Both the position numbers and the translations under genes were made by a program. Shown here in pieces: positions 38,530 through 46,183 of a stretch of 64,000 nucleotides of DNA; the stretch's first letter is position 1, and each line of letters opens with the position of its first letter. The DNA lies in contig NZ_CALART010000080.1 in the NCBI RefSeq assembly GCF_937888285.1, forward strand, positions 1 through 64,000. The letters are read 5' to 3'. Source of the stretch: an uncultured Aquimonas sp. (GTDB lineage Bacteria; Pseudomonadota; Gammaproteobacteria; Xanthomonadales; Xanthomonadaceae). The notes beneath the pieces were generated by a model, which was not told the origin of the DNA, made no database searches, and saw only the letters and a program-made list of their open reading frames with translations.

Positions 38530-39551
38530 TGATCGGCGGCGCAGCGAGCACGGGCGCTGGCGGCGATCTGCCGCCGGTTGCGCTGATCGCCAGCAGCGAG
38601 GCCCTGCTGCGGGTCGAGGCGGCGGATCGACTGCGTGCCCAGGCGCGTGCTGCGGGCTACAGCGAGCGCGAGATCTTCGAAGTCGACGCGCGCTTCGACT
38701 GGGCGCAGGTGCAGGCCAGCTGTGCGGCGATGTCGCTGTTCGCCAGCCGCCGTATCGTCGAGCTACGCATCGCCTCGGGCAAGCCCAACAAGGACGGCGT
38801 CGACTGGCTGCAGGCCTACTGCCGCAACCCGGCGCCCGACATCCTGCTGCTGATCCTGTGCGAGGACTGGAGCAAGAAGCACGAGGGCGCCTGGTTCACC
38901 GCCGTGCAGAAGGCCGGCCGCGCCCAGGTGCTGTGGCCGATCAAGGTGCACGAGATGTCCGGCTGGCTGGGCCAGCGGCTGCGCGCGCAGGGGCTGGAGG
39001 CCAGCCGCGAGGCGCTGGAGCTGCTGGTCGAGCGGGTCGAGGGCAACCTGCTGGCGGCAGCCCAGGAAGTCGACAAGCTGGCACTGCTGAAGCCCACCGG
39101 GCGCATCGATCTTGAGTACATGGCGCACGCGGTGGCCGACAACGCGCGCTACGACGTGTTCGGCCTGAGCGATGCCGCGATCGGCGGCGATGCGCGCCGT
39201 GCCCTGCAGATGCTGGCTGGCCTGCGCGCCGAAGGCCAGGCGGTGCCGGCGCTGGTCGGCTGGCTGTCCTCGCAGGTGCAGCAGCTGCTGCGCGTGGCCG
39301 AGGCCAAGGCGCGCGGCGGCAATGTCGAATCCGCGCTGCAGGCGGCAGGCGTGTGGTCTTCGCGGCAGGCGCCCTTCAAGAAGGCGCTGGCGCGCGGCGA
39401 TGTCGCGCACTTCGAGGCGCTCTTGGCGCAGTGCGCGAGGATCGAGCGCATCGGCAAGGGCCGCGAGCAGGGCGACGGCTGGCGTGAGCTGGAGCGCCTG
39501 CTGGCGGCGCTGGCCGAGCCGCGCGTGCGGCCGACCCTGCTGGCGGGCTGA
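38529..39551 (+). CDS. holA: DNA polymerase III delta subunit (HolA)
   Basis: A 340-residue clamp-loader subunit that opens the beta sliding clamp. The N-terminal AAA-like domain lacks a P-loop, as expected for delta, and includes LIASSEALLRVEAADRLR and a clamp-contact-like SLFASRRIVELRIASGKP. The C-terminal collar domain contains YDVFGLSDAAIGGDARRAL. The start ATG shares its A with the lptE stop (TGATG). Length and gene order fit HolA. Confidence 0.94.
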   Translation: MIGGAASTGAGGDLPPVALIASSEALLRVEAADRLRAQARAAGYSEREIFEVDARFDWAQVQASCAAMSLFASRRIVELRIASGKPNKDGVDWLQAYCRNPAPDILLLILCEDWSKKHEGAWFTAVQKAGRAQVLWPIKVHEMSGWLGQRLRAQGLEASREALELLVERVEGNLLAAAQEVDKLALLKPTGRIDLEYMAHAVADNARYDVFGLSDAAIGGDARRALQMLAGLRAEGQAVPALVGWLSSQVQQLLRVAEAKARGGNVESALQAAGVWSSRQAPFKKALARGDVAHFEALLAQCARIERIGKGREQGDGWRELERLLAALAEPRVRPTLLAG

Positions 39552-39559
39552 GCGCGTCC

Positions 39560-40249
39560 GTGTCGACCGCACGCCCGCTGCACATCGTCTACGGCGGCAC
39601 CTTCGATCCGGTGCACCGTGGCCATGTGGCGATTGCCCGCGCCGCATGCGAGGCCCTGCTGGCGGAAGGTCTCGAGATCCGGGCCTTCGACTTCCTGCCG
39701 AATGCGGATCCGCCGCATCGCGCGCCGCCGGGCGCGGCGGCCGGCCACCGCGTCGCCATGCTGTGGCTGGCCCTGGCCGGCGAGAGCGGCTTCGGCATCG
39801 ACCTGCGCGAGCTGCGCCGCGGCGGCGCCTCCTACATGGTCGATACGCTGGAGGAATTGCGCGGCGAGCTTGGGCCCGAGGCGCCGCTGGTGCTGCTGCT
39901 GGGCGAGGACGCCTGGCGCGGCTTCGATCGCTGGCAGCGCTGGCAGGCGATTCCGCGGCTGGCGCATCTGCTGGTGGTGGATCGCCCGCATGCCGGGATC
40001 CCTGCTGCATCGCCGGCGCTCGAAGCGCTGGCGCTTGAGCGCACGCAACCGCTGGCCGGACTTGCCGAAGCCCCCGCCGGCGGATTCTGCAGGCTGAGCC
40101 TGCCGCCGGAACCGGCCTCCGCAACGGACGTGCGCGCAGCGGTGGCGCAGGGCGATGGACGTGCCATCGAGGCCTATCTGGAGCCCAGCGTGGCCGCCTA
40201 CATCAAGCGTCATGGGCTGTACGGCCGGCACGCCTCCGGGTCAACCTGA
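39560..40249 (+). CDS. nadD: Nicotinate-nucleotide adenylyltransferase (NadD)
   Basis: A 229-residue enzyme that converts nicotinate mononucleotide and ATP to deamido-NAD in NAD synthesis. The nucleotidyltransferase motif YGGTFDPVHRGHVAIA is at residues about 11-26. The C-terminal (I/S)SxTxxR equivalent reads SATDVRAAV, with serine-alanine in place of the usual SST. The start is GTG at 39560, eight bases after the holA stop. The last residues (YIKRHGLYG) are typical of NadD. Confidence 0.94.
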   Translation: MSTARPLHIVYGGTFDPVHRGHVAIARAACEALLAEGLEIRAFDFLPNADPPHRAPPGAAAGHRVAMLWLALAGESGFGIDLRELRRGGASYMVDTLEELRGELGPEAPLVLLLGEDAWRGFDRWQRWQAIPRLAHLLVVDRPHAGIPAASPALEALALERTQPLAGLAEAPAGGFCRLSLPPEPASATDVRAAVAQGDGRAIEAYLEPSVAAYIKRHGLYGRHASGST

Positions 40250-40282
40250 ACGAGGCCGAGGGCGCCCGCGGACGGGCTCACC

Positions 40283-40288
40283 TATACT
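40283..40288 (+). promoter_or_regulatory. Possible -10 element upstream of rsfS
   Basis: TATACT lies 28 bases before the rsfS start in an otherwise very GC-rich spacer. No good -35 sits 17 bases upstream, so this is a weak promoter prediction that would allow rsfS-rlmH expression apart from leuS. Confidence 0.3.
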
Positions 40289-40315
40289 TCGCGCTCGCGC
40301 CCCCGAGCGTCCCCA

Positions 40316-40768
40316 ATGCCACAGGTCAACCATTTGAACCCGAAAGCCCCCGCCCAGCCCGCCCCGCGCGCCCGTGCCGCCAAGAAGACCGCCCCCGGCG
40401 GCCCCTCGACTGAAGCCCTGAACGAGCGCATCCGCTTCGCGCTGGAAGAGCTCAAGGCCCGCGATGTGCGCGAGATCGACGTGCGCGGCAAGTCGGGTTT
40501 CACCGACACCCTGTTCATCGCCTCGGGCACCTCGAGCCGCCACGTCAAGTCGATCGCCGACGAGGTGCAGAAGCGCGTCAAGGAAATCGGCGCAATGCCG
40601 CTGGGCGTCGAAGGCGAACGCGAGGCCGAGTGGGTCCTGGTCGACCTTGGTGACGCCGTCGTCCACGTGTTCCTGCCGCGCGTGCGCGAGTTCTATGCGC
40701 TGGAGCGGCTGTGGAGCGTCGATGGCGATACGCCGCGTGCGGCGGATGCCGAGACCGACGAAGGCTGA
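40316..40768 (+). CDS. rsfS: Ribosomal silencing factor RsfS
   Basis: A 150-residue protein of the RsfS/DUF143 family, which binds ribosomal protein uL14 and blocks 50S-30S joining under nutrient limitation. The core (residues about 32-135) contains DVREIDVRGKSGFTDTLFIA, SSRHVKSIADEV and WVLVDLGDAVVHVF, all typical. The first 30 residues form an alanine- and proline-rich extension, absent from the shortest family members, so a later start is possible although no better ribosome site is seen. It is followed by rlmH, its regular partner. Confidence 0.94.
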   Translation: MPQVNHLNPKAPAQPAPRARAAKKTAPGGPSTEALNERIRFALEELKARDVREIDVRGKSGFTDTLFIASGTSSRHVKSIADEVQKRVKEIGAMPLGVEGEREAEWVLVDLGDAVVHVFLPRVREFYALERLWSVDGDTPRAADAETDEG

Positions 40769-40798
40769 TCCCGCTCGCGTTGCTGGCGAGCGCGCACC

Positions 40799-41272
40799 AT
40801 GAAGGCCCAGCTGATCGCCGTCGGCACCGGCATGCCCGACTGGGTGCAGACGGCCTGCGCCGACTACTTCAAGCGCCTCTCACACTGGCTGCCGCTGCAG
40901 CTGGTCGAGCTGGCCCCCGGCGAGCGCGGCAAGGGCCGCGACACCGCTCGCGCGATGGAAGACGAGGCCAAGCGCCTGCTGGCGGCGGTGCCGCGCGGCG
41001 CGCACATCGTGCTTCTCGATGGCCGCGGCCGCGCGCATTCCAGCGAACAACTCGCAACGCGCATGCAGGCCTGGCGCATGCAGGGTCAGGATCTGGCTTT
41101 CCTGATCGGCGGGCCTGACGGCTTCCACGACTCGGTACGCAGTGCCGCGGCTGAGAGCTGGTCACTCGGCCCGCTGACCCTGCCGCATCCGCTGGTGCGC
41201 GTGGTGGTGGCCGAGCAGCTCTACCGGGCCTGCAGCCTGCTGGCGAATCATCCTTACCATCGGGGTGGCTGA
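40799..41272 (+). CDS. rlmH: 23S rRNA pseudouridine-1915 N3-methyltransferase (RlmH)
   Basis: A 157-residue SPOUT-class methyltransferase that modifies pseudouridine 1915 in helix 69 of 23S rRNA on assembled 70S ribosomes. The knot motifs are present: FLIGGPDGF, and at the C-terminus LPHPLVRVVVAEQLYRACSL with the terminal HPYHRGG. Length matches E. coli RlmH (155). It ends 7 bases before the converging RES toxin gene, and no terminator is visible between them. Confidence 0.95.
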   Translation: MKAQLIAVGTGMPDWVQTACADYFKRLSHWLPLQLVELAPGERGKGRDTARAMEDEAKRLLAAVPRGAHIVLLDGRGRAHSSEQLATRMQAWRMQGQDLAFLIGGPDGFHDSVRSAAAESWSLGPLTLPHPLVRVVVAEQLYRACSLLANHPYHRGG

Positions 41273-41279
41273 GGCGCTG

Positions 41280-41756
41280 TCACTTCCACGCCCGCGGATC
41301 GTAGGCGTAGGGCAGGCGCGCGACTTCGCGCACGGCGTGTTCGCCCAGTGCGGCGCAGTTGATCAGCACGTTGTATTCGCCGTGGCTCAGCCAGTGGTCG
41401 CTTGGCAGTAGAACGGAAGGCACGGCCGCTGCAAGCGGGCGGCCCCGGCGCGCCCATTCGCTGCCCCATTGTTGAGTCGAGTGGGGTGCGGCGGCGGCTC
41501 GCCAGTCGGCGGGCAGTGCGGCGGGGCGATCGAGCGCACAGTCGTCGGGCAACTCGAAGCCAAGCGCCACCAGGGCGATGTCGGCGACCTGCCGTTCGGC
41601 ATGCACGAACTTCTCGAACGCGGCCAGGGCCAGCGTAGTGCTGGTGTAGACCAGCGCCGTGCCGACGCGATTCCAGCGACCACCGAAGCGGGCGGCACCA
41701 ATGCCGTGGAGCGCCGTGTCGGCGTGTTTCAGCGCCTCGACTCGCCAGACGATCAC
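41280..41756 (-). CDS. RES-domain toxin
   Basis: A 158-residue protein of the RES family, whose studied members cleave or transfer NAD+ as the toxins of type II systems (for example MbcT, or ParT acting as an ADP-ribosyltransferase). R5, the block RFGGRWN (23-29), the YTSTT segment (37-41) and E48 in LAAFEKF match the conserved Arg-Glu-Ser layout. The start is GTG overlapping the antitoxin stop by four bases (GTGA), so antitoxin is translated first. Whether it is active, and whether it depletes NAD+ or modifies a target, cannot be read from sequence. Confidence 0.9.
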   Translation of the reverse strand: MIVWRVEALKHADTALHGIGAARFGGRWNRVGTALVYTSTTLALAAFEKFVHAERQVADIALVALGFELPDDCALDRPAALPADWRAAAAPHSTQQWGSEWARRGRPLAAAVPSVLLPSDHWLSHGEYNVLINCAALGEHAVREVARLPYAYDPRAWK

Positions 41757-42259
41757 GAGTACACGCCGTACTCGATCCGTCCCAGAAGCTGCTCAACCGC
41801 CTGTCGGCCAGGCGCGGTGCGCAGCAGCGCGCGCGGCGCCTGGAAGTCGAGCGCGCGCTGGGGTGTGGCCAGCCAGCTGTCCGCCGATTCGATGCTGCCG
41901 AGCACTTCGCGAGCCATCTGCACCAGCCGCGTGATCTCCAGCGTGCGCTCGGCATGTTCCTCGCTCAAGGCTTGCCGGGGCTGGGCACGAAAGCGTTTCA
42001 GGCTGGCCTCGCCCAGGCCCACGGCCTGCAATCGTGCATGGACATCGCCGGGCAGGGCATCAATGAGCTGCAGCATCGCCTGCCGAGGTACGCGACGGCC
42101 CAGCTGGGCGTGCCGCACCAGCGGTGACTGCGCGAGCGCAGTGAGGGAGGCGTTGGACGCATCGGCCACGCCGGGCTCGCGCACGCCGCTGCGACGGCTG
42201 CTCGCGGCGGATCGGCTGCGCGAAGGAGGGGTGGGGGGATCCTGGGTTCGACTGGACAC
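41753..42259 (-). CDS. Xre/MbcA/ParS-type antitoxin
   Basis: A 168-residue partner of the RES toxin. The middle (residues about 60-105) is a helix-turn-helix-like region, and the C-terminal half carries the DUF2384 toxin-binding domain: ITRLVQMAREVLGS, SADSWLATPQRALDFQAPRALL and GRQAVEQLLGRIEYGVY. This end normally inserts into the toxin active site. The first 50 residues are serine- and proline-rich and probably disordered. Such antitoxins usually repress their own promoter; the 197-base gap to the divergent NUDIX gene would hold it. Confidence 0.9.
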   Translation of the reverse strand: MSSRTQDPPTPPSRSRSAASSRRSGVREPGVADASNASLTALAQSPLVRHAQLGRRVPRQAMLQLIDALPGDVHARLQAVGLGEASLKRFRAQPRQALSEEHAERTLEITRLVQMAREVLGSIESADSWLATPQRALDFQAPRALLRTAPGRQAVEQLLGRIEYGVYS

Positions 42260-42456
42260 GCTGGACTCCTGATCCGATGCTCGGGATCAGACGATACGCC
42301 GATGGCTGAAGGATGCAAGGCGGGGAATGCGCTGGGGCAGTCTGTCGAAGGGACAGCTGCGCACGAGCGCGAATTCCGATGCGCAGGCGAATTCCGCGGC
42401 GTGCTTCATCCGCTGCGAGGAAGGCCAGGCCGGAGCGGCCGCGCTAGACTTGCGCG

Positions 42457-42885
42457 ATGAACTCGAACGAATGTTCCGCAACCGATCAACCGATCCAGAC
42501 CGTGGCGGCCGTCATCGCCGATGCCTATGGCCGCGTGCTGCTGGTCCGCAAACGCGATACCCGTTTCTTCATCCAGCCTGGCGGCAAGCGCGAAGCCCAT
42601 GAGTCGCCGCTGGCGACGCTTGCGCGTGAACTGCGCGAAGAGTTGGGTGTCGAGCTCGTCGAATCGACGGCTGTTGCGCTGGGCGAGTTCGAGGCCGCCG
42701 CGGTGAACGAGTCCGGTCGGCGCGTGCGTGCGATCGCGTACGCGGTGACGATTGCCGGTGAGCCACAGCCGCACGCCGAGATCGCCGAGCTGGCCTGGGT
42801 CGATCCGCATGCCCCCACGGTGCCGGTGGCGCCACTCAGCCGCGACCATATCCTGCCGGCCTGGGCCGCGGTTACGCGCGAGTAA
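42457..42885 (+). CDS. NUDIX hydrolase
   Basis: A 142-residue pyrophosphohydrolase. A complete Nudix box reads GGKREAHESPLA followed by RELREELGVEL (G-x5-E-x7-REUxEExGU, residues about 42-64). It is likely a house-cleaning nucleoside di- or triphosphate hydrolase; the substrate is not evident. The oxygenase gene follows 5 bases after the stop, so the two form a probable operon. The RES toxin may act on NAD+, and some NUDIX enzymes cleave NAD or ADP-ribose; a link is only speculation. Confidence 0.92.
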   Translation: MNSNECSATDQPIQTVAAVIADAYGRVLLVRKRDTRFFIQPGGKREAHESPLATLARELREELGVELVESTAVALGEFEAAAVNESGRRVRAIAYAVTIAGEPQPHAEIAELAWVDPHAPTVPVAPLSRDHILPAWAAVTRE

Positions 42886-42890
42886 GCCCG

Positions 42891-45245
42891 ATGAGCACGG
42901 ACGCCCTGCGCCAGCTCGCCGCCACGCTTGCGGCCATCGACGCCCCCGGGCGCTTCGCGACGCACTTCCTGCGGCCAGCGAAAGGGCTGCATATCGAGGT
43001 GGACGGCCTGGGCAAGGTGCCTCTGCCGATCGACCCGCTGGTGGCACGAACGCTGTGCGAATCTGCCGAACTGGCCCTGCACGGTTACCGCGACGAGACC
43101 CGTCTGGACACCCGTGTGCGCAACACCTGGGAGATTCCCGCCCGTCGTATCCGCATGGACGTGGCCACCTGGCAGCCCGTACTGGACGACGCGCTGCAGC
43201 GCATCCACAAGGATCTGGGCCTGCCCGATTCGAGCCTGCTGCAGGCCGATCTGCACAACCTGCTGGTCTACGAGCCGGGTCAGTTTTTCGCTCGCCACCA
43301 GGATTCGGAGAAGTCCGACGGCATGCTGGCGACCCTGGTGGTGACCTTGCCTTCCAGGTTCACTGGCGGTCGTTTCGTCATCGAACATCAGGGCGAGAGC
43401 CTTCGCGTCGGCGGATCGGCCAGCCAGCTCGGATTCACCGCCTTCTTCGCGGACTGCTCGCACGAAGCGCAGGCGGTCAAGTCGGGTTACCGGGTGGTGC
43501 TGACCTACAACCTGAGGCTGATTGCCGGTGAGCAGGGCGCCTCGACGAGTGCGCTGGACGCTGCGGCCCAGCCTCTCGTTCGCGAGCTGCGGCGCTACTT
43601 CGCCACCGTGGTGCCCCCGCGCTGGGATTGGGATCCGCCCGCCGCACCGCCTGATCGCCTGGTCTATCTGCTCGATCACCAGTACACGCAGCGCGGCCTG
43701 GGCTGGGCACTGCTCAAGAACGCCGACGCTCCGCGCGTGGCTGCGCTGCGCGAGGCGGCCGGGGCCTTGGACTGCGAATGCATCCTCGCGCTGGCCGACG
43801 TGCATGAGGTCTGGAGCTGCGAGGCAGGCCCTGGACGCAGCCGCTGGGATCGAGACGACGATTTCGACGCAGACGATGCAGACGGTGATCCAGCGCTGGC
43901 TTCGGACATGCGGCTGGGCGAGCTCATCGATGACGACATCGAACTGCGCCATGGGCTGGCAGCGGACGGCAGCGAAGCGGATGTGATGGGCGCGCGTGTC
44001 GACAGCCGCGAGCTATGCCTTACCCGCGCCAGCCGCGAGTGCGAGCCCTTCGAGTCCGAGTACGAAGGCTTCATGGGCAACTATGGCAACACGCTGGACC
44101 GCTGGTACCACCGTGCCGCCGTGGTGATCTGGCCGCGCGCCCGCGCTTTCGAGCTGCGCGCCAGAACCTCACCGCTATGGGCCTTGCAGCAGGTCGACGC
44201 CCGGCTCGTGGCGGAGGGCGCAGATGCGGCGGTCAATCTCGTCGAACACGTGCTCCCGTTCTGGAAACAGCTGCCGACCGATGACCCCGTTCTGGGAGGT
44301 CTGGCGGTGAGCGTGGCGCGCCGCTCGGAGCATGCGGGGCTGGCGCTTGACCTGCTTGGCCCGCTGCAACCCGCATGCATGCCGGCCAGCGCCGCCGAGG
44401 ATTTCGCGGGCTTGCTGAGGTGCTACGGGCTTCGCTGGTGCGAGGATCTCCTGGCCCAGTGGCGCGGTGAACGCGGTTGGCGGCGCGCCGGGATCGAGCA
44501 GCACCGAGCGTGGATTGCCGACGCGCTGCCCGAGTTCTGCGAGGCCTGCTGTGCGGCCGAGCCGCCGCAAGGCCGTCGTCTGGCGGAGGCCTTGCTGACG
44601 GAGCAGTGGGCGTGGCTGCAGCAGTGCCTGCGCGACGACCTGCGGCCCGAGCGCGTTCCCGCGCGTGATCGCGCCCAGCGCGTGCAAGGGTTCTGCGCGC
44701 CTTTGTTTGGCCTGATCGAAGCAGGCGAGATCGTGGGCGCTTCGACAACACTGCAGGCGATTGACGACCTGCTCATTCGCAGTGAGGTCGCGCTCTCGCC
44801 GGAGGCCCTGGTCCTGCTGCTGCGGGAGGCGCTGAAGGACGCTCGGCGCGCGCGCCGAGTGCAGGCGCGCCTGCGGACTCTGATGGACCATGCAAGGCAG
44901 TTGCTCGAACAGCGTCTCGCCCAACCCGAGCGCGCGGCCGATGATTGGTCGATCGTGGTTCGACTGGGATGCACGTGCAGCGAGTGCGAGGTGTTGCAGC
45001 AGTTTCTGGCGGCAACGGCAGAGCGGACGCGCACCTGGCCCTTGGCCACCCAGGGCCGCGAGCACGTGGCGAGAACCATCGCCCACCATGACCTGCCGGT
45101 GACCTGCACCACCCTGCGCAAGGGCAGCCCTTACAAGCTGGTGCTGGAGAAGTCCCAGGCGCTGTTCCAGCGTGAGGTTCTGGATCGCCAGCGTTGGGCT
45201 CGGGCTCTGGACGGGTTGAAGGGCGTGGCCAGTCAGCTGGATTGA
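42891..45245 (+). CDS. Large 2-oxoglutarate/Fe(II) oxygenase-domain protein
   Basis: A 784-residue protein whose N-terminal 230 residues look like a prolyl-4-hydroxylase-type dioxygenase. The iron ligands fit HxD...H: H136-Q-D138 in FARHQDSEK and H191 in DCSHEAQAV; R201 in SGYRVVLTYNL would bind 2-oxoglutarate. LLVYEPGQFF before the first histidine is typical. The remaining 550 residues are mostly helical with many tryptophans, an acidic DDDFDADDADGD loop (about 322-333) and no domain I recognise. The substrate may be a protein. It is cotranscribed with the NUDIX gene. Codon use is less extreme than in neighbouring housekeeping genes, which hints at an accessory origin. Confidence 0.82.
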   Translation: MSTDALRQLAATLAAIDAPGRFATHFLRPAKGLHIEVDGLGKVPLPIDPLVARTLCESAELALHGYRDETRLDTRVRNTWEIPARRIRMDVATWQPVLDDALQRIHKDLGLPDSSLLQADLHNLLVYEPGQFFARHQDSEKSDGMLATLVVTLPSRFTGGRFVIEHQGESLRVGGSASQLGFTAFFADCSHEAQAVKSGYRVVLTYNLRLIAGEQGASTSALDAAAQPLVRELRRYFATVVPPRWDWDPPAAPPDRLVYLLDHQYTQRGLGWALLKNADAPRVAALREAAGALDCECILALADVHEVWSCEAGPGRSRWDRDDDFDADDADGDPALASDMRLGELIDDDIELRHGLAADGSEADVMGARVDSRELCLTRASRECEPFESEYEGFMGNYGNTLDRWYHRAAVVIWPRARAFELRARTSPLWALQQVDARLVAEGADAAVNLVEHVLPFWKQLPTDDPVLGGLAVSVARRSEHAGLALDLLGPLQPACMPASAAEDFAGLLRCYGLRWCEDLLAQWRGERGWRRAGIEQHRAWIADALPEFCEACCAAEPPQGRRLAEALLTEQWAWLQQCLRDDLRPERVPARDRAQRVQGFCAPLFGLIEAGEIVGASTTLQAIDDLLIRSEVALSPEALVLLLREALKDARRARRVQARLRTLMDHARQLLEQRLAQPERAADDWSIVVRLGCTCSECEVLQQFLAATAERTRTWPLATQGREHVARTIAHHDLPVTCTTLRKGSPYKLVLEKSQALFQREVLDRQRWARALDGLKGVASQLD

Positions 45246-45334
45246 GGCATCTGCGCTTCAAGGCTGGGCGACTCGCTGTTGAGCGCTTCCCGGCGCTGCG
45301 CCGCGCTGCAGGCGTTCTCGGGGAGGCTGGGCTT

Positions 45335-45443
45335 CGTCATCCCCTCGGAGAGCCTGCCCTCGCGAAGGCGGGGGCGGGGAGCCAGGACTCGTGCGACTGC
45401 GGCAAGCGACACTGGGCCCCCGCCTACGCGGGGGCGACGATCA
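45335..45443 (+). repeat. Dispersed REP-like element, copy C
   Basis: The same block order as copy A: CGTCATCCCC, CTCGCGAAGGCGGGG, CCAGGACTCGTGCGACTGCG, GCGACACTGGG and GCGGGGGCGACGA. Related sequence also flanks it (CCAGGTGTTCTCGGGAGA at about 45498 resembles CCAGGTGTTCCTGGGAAG before copy A), so the mobile unit is probably larger than the core. The 45246-45579 gap holds nothing else I can identify. Confidence 0.75.
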
Positions 45444-45579
45444 ATGGGGTCGCAATCGTTCTGTTTCTTGAGGGCCTCCCAGCCCCGTTTCGCGTGCCAG
45501 GTGTTCTCGGGAGAACGGCCTCCGGTGCCTCTGCATCTTGAGAGATCTGGCTGCGAGCCGAGATGAGCTTCGGTAGTCT

Positions 45580-46173
45580 CTACCGACGCCAGACCAGACA
45601 GCGATTGTTCGCTGGCATCGCGATATCGGCGACAAGTGCGAAGCCCTGCGCGCGGGCCAGCGTGTCGACCGCTTCGAAGTCGCGGAGACCGCGCTTGGCG
45701 TCGTCCGCGCGCAGCTGTGCATCGAAGTCGGCATTGCTCTCGCTGGTGAATCGGCCGCCGTAGTTGAACGGGCCATAGACGATCAGCGTCGACTTGGGGT
45801 CCAGCACCTCGCCGAGCATGGCGAAGAACTGCTCGACCTCCGGCCAGCCCATGATGTGTAGGGTGTTGGCGCTGTAGGCGGCATCGAAGCGCTGCGCGGG
45901 CCAGAGCTCGCGGCGGGAGACGTCCAGCTCGAAGGGCGCGGGCAGGTTCGGTAGCTCGGCCTGTGCAATGCGCGCGGCCAGCCCGGGCAGATAGTCGGCG
46001 CGGTCGCTGCTCTGCCAGTGGAGATGTGGCAGATGTGCCGAGAAGAACTCGGCGTGCTGGCCGGTGCCGCCGCCGATCTCCAGCACGCGCGCCGGCGCAG
46101 CGAGGTGTTCGCGCAGTACGGCCAGGATCGGCTCGCGGTTGCGTTCGCAGGCGGGGGAGAAGGGCAGTTCCAA
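45580..46173 (-). CDS. DUF938 SAM-dependent methyltransferase
   Basis: A 197-residue class I methyltransferase-fold protein. The SAM-binding motif VLEIGGGTGQHAEFF lies at residues about 30-44, the N-terminus PFSPACERNREPILAVL is the DUF938 signature, and ANTLHIMGW follows. Substrate unknown (the family also has eukaryotic METTL26 members). The start is TTG at 46173, the only reasonable start near the family N-terminus. It lies 10 bases after the TraB-family gene and probably ends the operon that begins upstream of aguA. Confidence 0.87.
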   Translation of the reverse strand: MELPFSPACERNREPILAVLREHLAAPARVLEIGGGTGQHAEFFSAHLPHLHWQSSDRADYLPGLAARIAQAELPNLPAPFELDVSRRELWPAQRFDAAYSANTLHIMGWPEVEQFFAMLGEVLDPKSTLIVYGPFNYGGRFTSESNADFDAQLRADDAKRGLRDFEAVDTLARAQGFALVADIAMPANNRCLVWRR

Positions 46174-46183
46174 GCGCGTCGGC

